This document shows positions 32,916-37,931 of a stretch of DNA of 37,931 bases, piece after piece. The notes under the pieces were generated by a model. It did no database searches, was not told the origin of the DNA, and saw only the letters and a program-made list of their open reading frames with translations. Location of the stretch: NCBI RefSeq assembly GCF_938030145.1, contig NZ_CALHGM010000020.1, forward strand, positions 1 through 37,931. Direction: 5' to 3'. Source of the stretch: an uncultured Campylobacter sp. (GTDB taxonomy: Bacteria > Campylobacterota > Campylobacteria > Campylobacterales > Campylobacteraceae). Numbering within the stretch: the first letter of the stretch is position 1; every line of letters begins with the position of its first letter. Position numbers and translations under genes: made by a program.

Positions 32916-33458
32916 TTAAATCCTTGTCTTTAATACTTTAAAATATTTTTGTAATAATGAGGTTATAGAATATATTTTACCATCTAACATTTTTATCATC
33001 TTTTCAAAATTTGAAAAATTTATATTCACATTTTGATCTCTATTTCTGATAGCTGCAAGTAAAGCACTTAAATTTCGCCCAACTTTGTTTAGAGAATTTA
33101 CAGCAAACGTTAAATCTTTCATCTCTATATTATTAAAGAAATTTTCTTGATACATAGAATTAAGCAATCTAAATCTAACCTCTTTCGCTACTGATTTAAA
33201 TCCATGGCATTCGGCTTCTTTCTTTAACAAATTTACTTCACTATCTGTTAATTTTATTCTTATTATATGTGTTTCTTTTTCTATAGGGGAGGCGTCTATT
33301 CTATTAAAATTTATCTCTTTATCATCTCCATCAACAATGTATGATAAAATATCATTCAAGATACGATCTATACTTTTAACTTTCATTTTATCTTTATATC
33401 TTGATAAAAAATCATAATTAGATTTATCTAATCTAAATGAGCGTTTTATTTTTTCCAT
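32916..33458 (-). CDS. mobC: MobC-like relaxosome accessory protein
   Basis: A 180-residue protein beside the relaxase. The N-terminal part (SFRLDKSNYDFLSRY) and the middle (HIIRIKLTDSEVNLLKKEAE, about 64-83) look like RHH-type DNA-binding segments; the later region LTFAVNSLNKVGRNLSALLAAI (about 115-136) fits the MobC pattern of conserved 'N.LN..GRNLN'. MobC proteins melt or mark oriT for the relaxase. AAGGA precedes ATG 33458. The oriT hairpin starts 33 bases upstream, so the protein may also repress its own promoter. Confidence 0.8.
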   Translation of the reverse strand: MEKIKRSFRLDKSNYDFLSRYKDKMKVKSIDRILNDILSYIVDGDDKEINFNRIDASPIEKETHIIRIKLTDSEVNLLKKEAECHGFKSVAKEVRFRLLNSMYQENFFNNIEMKDLTFAVNSLNKVGRNLSALLAAIRNRDQNVNINFSNFEKMIKMLDGKIYSITSLLQKYFKVLKTRI

Positions 33459-33490
33459 ATATGTTCCTTATTGTGAGCCTCGCAGAGAAT

Positions 33491-33541
33491 GCTTTTTTGT
33501 TATTTTTGGGTGGCAAAAAGATAACAAAAAAGCTATCCTGT
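33491..33541. other. oriT: Origin of transfer (oriT), P-type nic region
   Basis: GCTTTTTTGTTAT (33491-33503) and its exact inverted copy (33521-33533) form a 13-pair stem; a G.T pair and TTTTG/CAAAA extend it to a GGTGG loop. Directly after the stem comes TATCCTG/T (33534-33541), which matches the IncP-type nic consensus YATCCTG/Y; the cut would fall between 33540 and 33541. A hairpin followed by nic, beside a MOBP relaxase and MobC, is the standard arrangement. Nicking itself is predicted from the consensus. Confidence 0.85.
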
Positions 33542-33638
33542 AATTCATCAATTCTCTAGTTAGAATTATATCAACGTATCCTTTAAATTTTCTAAATAAA
33601 TTTGCATCATTACTTATATTTATTTAAGATAAGTATGA

Positions 33639-33644
33639 TATAAT
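33639..33644 (+). promoter_or_regulatory. -10 box of the accessory operon right of oriT
   Basis: TATAAT preceded by GTATGA, similar to the -10 context of the phased arrays (GTAGGATATAAT). TTTAAGATAA just upstream is array-like but one base out of phase, so this may be a degenerate copy. AAAGGAG follows and the first gene starts at 33672. Confidence 0.5.
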
Positions 33645-33671
33645 CCTCTCATCAAAATAAAGGAGAAAAAA

Positions 33672-33905
33672 ATGACTGAATATGATGCCAAAATTAAGGA
33701 ATATAGAAAAAAAATTTCCGAACTGCAACAAAAGAAAAAGGAAATTCTTGTAAAAAAGAATTCAAAATTTGCAGAGCTTTTATACAATTTAATGCAAAGT
33801 GATGAAAATTTCTATTCTGATTTTTTAAAACTGCTAGAAAAATATAAAGCAAAAGAGATTTTAGAAACTTTAGAAAAAACACAAATAGGAGATAAAAATG
33901 TATGA
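33672..33905 (+). CDS. Small coiled-coil protein
   Basis: A 77-residue, highly charged helical protein. Residues 1-30 (KIKEYRKKISELQQKKKEI) form a heptad coiled coil; a second helix follows (NSKFAELLYNLMQ) with a lysine/glutamate-rich end. There is no signal or membrane segment. It is the first gene to the right of oriT, where small relaxosome or mobilisation factors often lie, but I do not recognise it. AGGAG precedes the ATG, and it overlaps the next gene by 8 bases. Confidence 0.65.
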   Translation: MTEYDAKIKEYRKKISELQQKKKEILVKKNSKFAELLYNLMQSDENFYSDFLKLLEKYKAKEILETLEKTQIGDKNV

Positions 33906-34305
33906 TGAGAAATTTCCTGCCGCTATAGTAAAAGCACAGGTGGATATAATAAATGTTTTTTTGGTTTTTGCATCTATTGCATTTATAGTTGGAATATTAT
34001 TATTAATTTTTAATAAAGAAAAAAGATGGCTTGGTATTCCCTTAATAATTCTGCCAAGTATAGGATTTTATATGGTAATAATAGGAAATGAAGACATTAA
34101 AAATAAACTCAGCGATCCCATAAAATCACTATTTGAATTTTTTTATAATAATGGTTCAACATTAGTTTTTATTTTATCTATCGCCTTGATAATATTTTTG
34201 TTTATAATATTGCCTTTTTTTAGTAAAGGTAAAAAGGGAAACGCAGGTTTTGGAAGCGGTTTATTTTTGGGATGGTTATTATTCGGTGGCGATAGCGATG
34301 ATTAA
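33898..34305 (+). CDS. Membrane protein, unknown function
   Basis: A 135-residue protein with three to four hydrophobic segments (about 15-38, 46-62, 85-106 and a glycine-rich 117-128), ending in GWLLFGGDSDD. Such Gly/Asp-rich C-termini occur in small plasmid membrane proteins. AGGAG precedes ATG 33898. It is coupled to the upstream gene and linked through a mini reading frame to the next. No family recognised. Confidence 0.65.
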   Translation: MYDEKFPAAIVKAQVDIINVFLVFASIAFIVGILLLIFNKEKRWLGIPLIILPSIGFYMVIIGNEDIKNKLSDPIKSLFEFFYNNGSTLVFILSIALIIFLFIILPFFSKGKKGNAGFGSGLFLGWLLFGGDSDD

Positions 34306-34348
34306 AAGGAAATTGACGAAAGAAGAAGATAAAGCAAAGAGTGAATAA
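34298..34348 (+). CDS. 16-codon coupling reading frame (possible)
   Basis: ATG 34298 overlaps the stop of the membrane-protein gene and ends at TAA 34346-34348, sharing one base with the ATG of the next gene. It encodes 16 mostly charged residues (MIKRKLTKEEDKAKSE). It could simply carry ribosomes between the two genes. There is no independent evidence that the peptide has a function. Confidence 0.3.
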   Translation: MIKRKLTKEEDKAKSE

Positions 34349-34836
34349 TGGAAAATTATACAGAAATCAAAGATTTTTTACTAAGTAAAACATTTCAAGT
34401 TTATATAGCCATACTTAGCACTCTATGTTTTGTTCTACCTCTCAATATTTATTTTTTAAATCTGAATATCGTAAACGTAAATTTTGTATTTGCCGGCGCA
34501 ATATTTGTAGCGATCGGCGCGGCCATTATTTTTAAAATTTTAAAGTGGTGTGAGTATGATAAAAAATGGTTAAGCATAGCAGCTCGTATTATCTCCGGCA
34601 TTTGCCTAGGTTTTATCTTTTATGTAGTTTGGATCAGCGCATCTGTAAAATTCGCTGATCACATAGAAATCACAAATGGTAAAATGACGCGATATTATTA
34701 TCGAGGCGAAGTGTATCATACTGATCATAATGAAGCCGGTGCCGTTTGGTATGGTGGCGATAAAAATAACTATAGGGTAACGTTTGTGTATACCGATGGT
34801 AAAAAGGTTACGTATGTTAACGGCAAAAAGATATAA
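34348..34836 (+). CDS. Membrane protein with soluble C-terminal domain
   Basis: A 162-residue protein with three hydrophobic helices (about 16-38, 44-64 and 76-100) and a soluble, aromatic-rich C-terminal domain (105-162) with short beta-like stretches (RVTFVYTDGKKVTYVNG). Unrecognised. The C-terminal domain would lie on one side of the inner membrane. The start overlaps the mini reading frame stop (TAATG). Confidence 0.65.
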   Translation: MENYTEIKDFLLSKTFQVYIAILSTLCFVLPLNIYFLNLNIVNVNFVFAGAIFVAIGAAIIFKILKWCEYDKKWLSIAARIISGICLGFIFYVVWISASVKFADHIEITNGKMTRYYYRGEVYHTDHNEAGAVWYGGDKNNYRVTFVYTDGKKVTYVNGKKI

Positions 34837-34857
34837 ATTTCAAATAAAGAGAGGAAA

Positions 34858-35220
34858 ATGAAATACTTGCTATTAGACGAATATTTTACAATTGATGAAA
34901 CAGGTGCTTTTAATAGGTATCCCGATAACTACCCGGAACAAATACAAATGCTGAGAAAAGTAGGTAAACCAACACTCGCTTTAATACATCAAGACCTTGA
35001 AGAACCCAACAAAAAAGCATACGTTGTAAGGAAACAAAGGCTTAAACACAATGAAAGAATAGTAAAGGTCATCGATACAAATGTGATGATAGGCCTAAAA
35101 AAAGAGTATGGTAGCTTTATTCTTAAGGGCAACTTAGCAGAATTTGAAAATATGAACTATATTATCACGGACGAACTATTTTCAAAAATTATTAGGAAAC
35201 AAAGGATATTTAAAAAATAG
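34858..35220 (+). CDS. Hypothetical cytoplasmic protein
   Basis: A 120-residue charged protein not recognised, without signal peptide or membrane segment. The C-terminus is basic (KIIRKQRIFKK). AGAGGAAA precedes the ATG at 34858. It is the last gene of the short operon starting at 33672; a long hairpin (35336-35379) lies about 115 bases after the stop. Confidence 0.6.
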   Translation: MKYLLLDEYFTIDETGAFNRYPDNYPEQIQMLRKVGKPTLALIHQDLEEPNKKAYVVRKQRLKHNERIVKVIDTNVMIGLKKEYGSFILKGNLAEFENMNYIITDELFSKIIRKQRIFKK

Positions 35221-35335
35221 CCAATGAAAATAATGGTTTTCAATAGATAAAGATCTACGATGCCTATTTTTGGGCTTTTCATAAAAAGCATTCTATTAAA
35301 TTTAAGTTTTCAAAGCTTAAAATGTCGAATTTGGC

Positions 35336-35379
35336 TTAAGAATTCACTAGAATTTAGCAAAATTTTAGTGAATTCTTAA
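35336..35379. terminator. 20-pair hairpin between the accessory operon and the relBE-type pair
   Basis: TTAAGAATTCACTA (35336-35349) and its exact inverse (35366-35379) enclose GAATTT and AAATTT, giving a stem of about 20 pairs with an AGCA loop. It probably separates the upstream operon from the toxin-antitoxin promoter, and may also be a protein-binding dyad. Confidence 0.55.
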
Positions 35380-35445
35380 ATTATCAAGCGCAGCAGCAAA
35401 AATCAAAAATATAAATTAGTATAGATAAAAGTATTCCAATTAGTA

Positions 35446-35474
35446 TTGACTTTTATCCTACTTTACTGTATACT
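35446..35474 (+). promoter_or_regulatory. Consensus sigma-70 promoter of the RelE-type toxin-antitoxin pair
   Basis: TTGACT (35446-35451) and TATACT (35469-35474) with a 17-bp spacer, close to the ideal. The predicted start point is near 35481, 22 bases before the antitoxin ATG. This is the strongest -35/-10 pair seen in the window. Confidence 0.75.
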
Positions 35475-35502
35475 AGTTTTCGCGGATTTCAATAAGGAAA
35501 AG

Positions 35503-35763
35503 ATGATGAAGAACAGTGTGTTGGGAACAAATACAGCAACTAATGCTGCAAAGATGAGTATTACACTAAATACTTATTTAAAGGAAGAGGTGGATAACAT
35601 TTCACAAGAACTTGGGAAAAGTAGAAGTGGCATTATTGCCGATGCTTTGGAATATTATCTTGATTATATTGACTTGTGCTTAGCTGAAAAAAGGCTAAAT
35701 GATGGGTCTAAATTTATCTCTGCTGAAGAGATAGAGAGGCTGGTAGATGAGATGGCGGACTGA
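35503..35763 (+). CDS. Ribbon-helix-helix antitoxin
   Basis: An 86-residue antitoxin. RHH fold: strand KMSITLNTYL (about 17-26), helix KEEVDNISQELG (27-38) and helix SRSGIIADALEYYL (40-53); the C-terminal part (SAEEIERLVDEMAD) would wrap around the toxin. I start it at ATG 35503 with AAGGAAA just upstream; a longer frame beginning at TTG 35446 coincides with the promoter's -35 box and is rejected. It overlaps the toxin gene by 17 bases. Confidence 0.85.
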   Translation: MMKNSVLGTNTATNAAKMSITLNTYLKEEVDNISQELGKSRSGIIADALEYYLDYIDLCLAEKRLNDGSKFISAEEIERLVDEMAD

Positions 35764-36037
35764 ATACAACGAGCAGGTTTTAAAAGAGCTTGCCCGCTTA
35801 GATAAAGTTGATGCAAAGATGATATTAAGTTCAATACAAGAATTCGCAAATCATTTTTCACCGGAGTATGAAAAATCGCTTATGGCTAGCGGTAAGATTA
35901 AAAAGCTAAAGTCCAAAAGAAACTTATACCGGCTTAGGCTTAGAGTATTCAGGGTCATCTATTGCAAGGAAAACGAGCAGTTAAAAATACTGGTCATCAG
36001 AATAGGGCATAGAAAAAACGTTTATGAAAATCTTTAG
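35747..36037 (+). CDS. RelE/ParE-family toxin
   Basis: A 96-residue protein of the RelE/ParE superfamily: helices at the start (VLKELARLDKVDAKMI), the middle signature GKIKKLKSKRNLYRLRLRVFRVIYC (two adjacent strands, residues about 52-76) and the C-terminal strand LVIRIGHRKNVYE. RelE types cleave mRNA on the ribosome and ParE types poison gyrase; the HRKNVYE ending is common to both, so the target is undecided. Coupled to the RHH antitoxin by overlap. Role: plasmid stabilisation. Confidence 0.88.
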   Translation: MRWRTEYNEQVLKELARLDKVDAKMILSSIQEFANHFSPEYEKSLMASGKIKKLKSKRNLYRLRLRVFRVIYCKENEQLKILVIRIGHRKNVYENL

Positions 36038-36115
36038 AAGCTGCGGCATTTGCACCACCATGAGGGTCGTAGAGAGTGCCAATATCTTTATAAGCGACTG
36101 ATAGGAAATGAAATA

Positions 36116-36355
36116 ATGGGCACGACTACTGAAGAATTTCTAATCAAAGAGATAAGGCAGTCAAAAAGACTTATAGTTGGTTTTGGTATACCTATAATTG
36201 TTAGTTTGATATACAACTGGGATAATAACGCAAGTCTGCTTGGTCTTATCTTTCCATGCATTATCGAAGCTATTCTAATAATCGCTTGGCGAGACAATGT
36301 TAAAGGGCTTGAACAATACAGAAAGCAACTCGAGAAAGAGTTAAAAAATCTATAA
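36116..36355 (+). CDS. Small membrane protein
   Basis: A 79-residue protein with two hydrophobic helices (about 18-33 and 40-58) and a charged C-terminal helix (KGLEQYRKQLEKELKNL). I start it at ATG 36116, with AGGAAA upstream, in preference to a longer frame from 36050 that lacks a binding site. Not recognised. It lies 78 bases after the toxin gene and converges on the NYN gene. Confidence 0.6.
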   Translation: MGTTTEEFLIKEIRQSKRLIVGFGIPIIVSLIYNWDNNASLLGLIFPCIIEAILIIAWRDNVKGLEQYRKQLEKELKNL

Positions 36356-36416
36356 TTTGTTACAAGCCTTTCGAAATAGAAGTTAAAAGAAATTACATTA
36401 CTGCTTGATCATCTTT

Positions 36417-37157
36417 TTAAAAATCTGGATCCATATCCGGATCTATTTCATTCTCATTTTTTGGAAAAACTGAGGACAGCATATCCAGGTGCTCAAGCAA
36501 TTCCTGCTTTACGTAACCGTTTTGCATAGGGTCTAATTGGACTATTATGCCTTCTTTTCTAGCTAGTTTAATTGCTGGAATAAAATCGCTATCTGCTGTG
36601 ATTAGAATGATTTTTTCAACCTGCTTTTTATTGGCTAAAGTTGCCATATCTAAGCCGATTTTCATATCTACACCCTTTTGTTTTATGTCTAGAGTGAAAT
36701 CCTCATCTTTTAAGTCCTCGAGCTTAATTTTTCCGCTTAAGAGATTTTTTAAGGTTGTATAGCTTTTAAATTTCCATTGTATAAAATTTGCATCAAAATA
36801 TCCCAATCTAACAGAACAATAAGGTTGTTTTTTTAAGCACGATAAAAGTTCTTGTCTAAATTTAAAGGTTTGAGTATTTTTTAAATTTAATTGTTTTTTA
36901 CTTACCGGTAAGGTTGTTTCGTTTTCTAGAGGTTCACAATCGTAAATAAATATTCTGTATATATAATCATTATTTTTTAAAACAGATTTATATACATAGT
37001 CTTTTAGACGTTTTGCCATATTTTGTGGATCAGAAATATCAAACATTGTTCTATAGCGTTTTAAGAAAAAAGATAGATCTACTAACACAGCGGTTTTCAA
37101 TGGTTTAAAAATCGAGCTGTAAGGTGTTGTTTTTCTACCCAAAAGTTCTTGTTGCAT
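36417..37157 (-). CDS. NYN-domain (PIN-like) putative RNase
   Basis: A 246-residue protein of the NYN/DUF88 (LabA-like) type, related to PIN nucleases. Acidic residues line up as expected: Asp27 in VLVDLSFFLKR, Asp73 in IFIYDC, Asp164 and Asp170 in KGVDMKIGLDMATLA, and Asp189/Asp191 in ILITADSDFIPAIKLARK. The C-terminal tail is acidic. Proteins of this type are thought to cleave RNA; here it might act in plasmid copy control or anti-phage defence, both speculative. AAGGAG precedes ATG 37157. A leader of about 95 bases with an imperfect hairpin lies upstream. Confidence 0.8.
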   Translation of the reverse strand: MQQELLGRKTTPYSSIFKPLKTAVLVDLSFFLKRYRTMFDISDPQNMAKRLKDYVYKSVLKNNDYIYRIFIYDCEPLENETTLPVSKKQLNLKNTQTFKFRQELLSCLKKQPYCSVRLGYFDANFIQWKFKSYTTLKNLLSGKIKLEDLKDEDFTLDIKQKGVDMKIGLDMATLANKKQVEKIILITADSDFIPAIKLARKEGIIVQLDPMQNGYVKQELLEHLDMLSSVFPKNENEIDPDMDPDF

Positions 37158-37203
37158 AATATGCTCCTTATAATAAAAGTATTAATTTTGTGGTAAAAGT
37201 GTC

Positions 37204-37265
37204 AGGACGCTTCCTCAACAATAGTATGAGACGTCCTTAACACATAAATTTCGTAATTGATTATA
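37204..37265 (-). promoter_or_regulatory. Promoter and leader dyad of the NYN gene
   Basis: On the minus strand TATAAT occupies 37260-37265. Downstream in the leader AGGACG and CGTCCT (37204-37209 and 37232-37237 on the plus strand) form an imperfect dyad with extra inner pairing (CTCA with TGAG). It may be an operator or an RNA hairpin regulating the nuclease gene. Confidence 0.45.
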
Positions 37266-37459
37266 GCTTTTTTCAGTTTTTTTGTCAATAATACTATTTT
37301 CTTTTACTTGTCTATTCTTGAAAGGTTGTTATAATGACCGGAAACTTTTTATGATAATTTTTATTAAAAATTTAAACTTGATTTTTCAATTTTTTTCGAC
37401 AAAAAATTTCAGCGGCAGCGTTTAAATTTATTATATAAATTTATTATATTATTAGGGGG

Positions 37460-37483
37460 TGTGAATAACCTGAGCTATTCACA
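37460..37483. promoter_or_regulatory. Inverted pair of DnaA-box-like sites
   Basis: TGTGAATAA (37460-37468), which is TTATTCACA on the other strand, faces CTATTCACA (37475-37483); the 8-bp cores are perfect inverses. TATTCACG at 37520-37527 may be a third. TTATTCACA differs by one base from the classic TTATCCACA box and resembles epsilonproteobacterial boxes. Placement between an AT-rich tract and iterons is typical of a plasmid origin. Confidence 0.55.
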
Positions 37484-37535
37484 TGTTCTTTATCCGATTT
37501 TATGGTAATTTTAGCCGTATATTCACGCAGAAAAT

Positions 37536-37623
37536 TTTCGGGGGTTTTAGGTGAGCATTTCGGGGGTTTTGAGTGAGTTCGTCGGGGGTTTTAGGTGAGC
37601 ATTTCGGGGGTTTTGAGTGAGTA
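37536..37623 (+). repeat. oriV: Four 22-bp iterons of the replication origin
   Basis: TCGGGGGTTTT starts at 37538, 37560, 37582 and 37604, exactly 22 bases apart. Units 1 and 3 continue AGGTGAGCA, units 2 and 4 continue GAGTGAGT, so the array is two copies of a 44-bp repeat. They are directly repeated and, across the window junction, precede repA, as expected for RepA binding sites. This is direct sequence observation; RepA binding follows from family knowledge. Confidence 0.85.
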
Positions 37624-37705
37624 GCTTTAATATATATTATCAATTTGTTATGCCGTCAAATTTGTATTTTGCTAAAAAAACATATCAAAAACCTTTAAAT
37701 TTGAG

Positions 37706-37760
37706 TCTAGATACAAAAATTTTCTGCCTCCTGCTTCGATCCGGGTTCAAATTTATGGCC
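37706..37760 (+). repeat. 55-bp direct repeat, copy 1
   Basis: Identical over 55 bases to 37877-37931. It begins TCTAGATACAAAAATTTTCT. Preceding bases differ (G versus C); following bases cannot be compared, because the second copy runs to the window end. Confidence 0.9.
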
Positions 37761-37815
37761 GAAAAATTTATGAATTTTAAAGAATTCCCATGTATTGGTA
37801 TTTTGAGGCTTGTCG

Positions 37816-37837
37816 GGCTCACCTCTAACCCCCGAAA
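37816..37837 (-). repeat. Inverted iteron
   Basis: On the minus strand this reads as an iteron: TTTCGGGGGTT, then two mismatches, then AGGTGAGC, over the same 22 bases as the direct units. A further half-site (TTTCGGGG) lies 12 bases away. Inverted single iterons near rep genes often serve in copy control or autoregulation. A partial copy is at bases 1-15. Confidence 0.75.
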
Positions 37838-37869
37838 ACATCCCCGAAACTCTAAAAATCAAGGGCATT
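37825..37869. repeat. 45-bp direct repeat, copy 2
   Basis: Same 45 bases as 1-45; contains reverse-oriented iteron cores. It forms part of the presumed 171-bp repeat unit 37706-37876. Confidence 0.9.
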
Positions 37870-37876
37870 TTTACCC

Positions 37877-37931
37877 TCTAGATACAAAAATTTTCTGCCT
37901 CCTGCTTCGATCCGGGTTCAAATTTATGGCC
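37877..37931 (+). repeat. 55-bp direct repeat, copy 2, at the window end
   Basis: Exact copy of 37706-37760, starting 171 bases later. The window ends exactly where the repeat unit would continue, which suggests that the sequence stopped inside a tandem repeat. Confidence 0.9.

Larger units (their letters stand above)
37158..37507. other. Non-coding region between the NYN gene and the iterons
   Basis: No protein gene is supported. Besides the NYN leader there is a plus-strand promoter candidate with TTGTCT at 37308-37313 and TATAAT at 37330-37335 (16-bp spacer) pointing to the iterons; it might make an origin transcript. Long A/T runs from about 37340 to 37455 could be a melting region. Possible DnaA boxes lie at 37460-37483. 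Confidence 0.5.

Noticed and set aside
35446..35502. Upstream extension of the RHH antitoxin from TTG 35446
   Set aside because: The codons coincide with the -35 and -10 boxes of a consensus promoter; ATG 35503 has a good ribosome-binding site.
37724..37757. tRNA-like stretch with GGGTTCAAAT in the 55-bp repeat
   Set aside because: The sequence resembles a T-loop, but the flanking bases do not pair and no cloverleaf or acceptor stem can be drawn on either strand.
1..37931. Antibiotic-resistance or transposase genes
   Set aside because: None was recognised. In particular I saw no ribosomal-protection, beta-lactamase, aminoglycoside-modifying or transposase motifs in the larger reading frames.

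Overview
The window reads as an almost complete conjugative plasmid of a Campylobacter-like epsilonproteobacterium (Campylobacterota). The reasons are: AT-rich DNA with AT-rich leaders, a fused VirB3-VirB4 ATPase as in Campylobacter and Helicobacter type IV secretion systems (T4SS), an EexN entry-exclusion lipoprotein, a TrbM protein, a Rep_3-type initiator with 22-bp iterons, and inferred TATTCACA-type DnaA boxes. No rRNA, tRNA, CRISPR, insertion sequence or antibiotic-resistance gene was recognised. Repeats at both ends suggest a circle that was cut open inside a short tandem repeat.

Layout. (1) 37,160-37,931 joined to 1-204 is the replication origin, and repA (205-1653) follows. (2) 1,738-2,748 holds two small unknown genes and eexN. 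(3) 2,911-17,129 is a long plus-strand T4SS operon: virB2, virB3-virB4, virB5, virB6, a virB7-like lipoprotein, virB8, virB9, virB10, virB11, virD4, a second lipoprotein, trbM, a coiled-coil membrane protein and a soluble unknown protein. It ends at a GC-rich hairpin. (4) 17,186-24,168 carries topoisomerase III, SSB, a possible secreted protein, an epsilon/zeta toxin-antitoxin pair, a VirB1-like transglycosylase, a TOPRIM primase and a small ribbon-helix-helix (RHH) protein. (5) 24,338-30,565 encodes a 2075-residue methyltransferase-helicase of the DarB-like anti-restriction type. A second 254-codon gene lies entirely inside its 5' part in another frame. (6) 30,603-31,593 (minus strand) is a partition module: a ParA-like ATPase and a protein made of two fused RHH domains. 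(7) 31,674-33,458 (minus) encodes the relaxase and a MobC-like protein, beside a clear P-type oriT (hairpin plus TATCCTG/T). (8) 33,672-37,157 is an accessory region: small membrane proteins, a RelE-type toxin-antitoxin pair and a NYN-domain protein.

How it works together. RepA and the iterons replicate the plasmid. The relaxase and MobC nick at oriT, VirD4 couples the DNA to the VirB channel, and the topoisomerase, primase, SSB and DarB-like protein would help in transfer and establishment. ParA/RHH and two toxin-antitoxin systems would keep the plasmid in the population.

The most interesting signals are regulatory. Seven intergenic regions carry arrays of 10-bp units (loosely TTAAGNTANA), five or six of them in register with a -10 box. 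They precede parA, epsilon-zeta, eexN and several other units, and one lies at the convergent end of the par module. This resembles in logic the omega/delta/epsilon-zeta system of pSM19035, in which one RHH protein is both centromere binder and global regulator, but the repeat unit and protein differ. A second signal, the dyad TTTTAATATT-N5-AATATTAAAA, occurs three times, ahead of repA, the T4SS operon and the methyltransferase-helicase. The third is the overprinted 254-codon gene.
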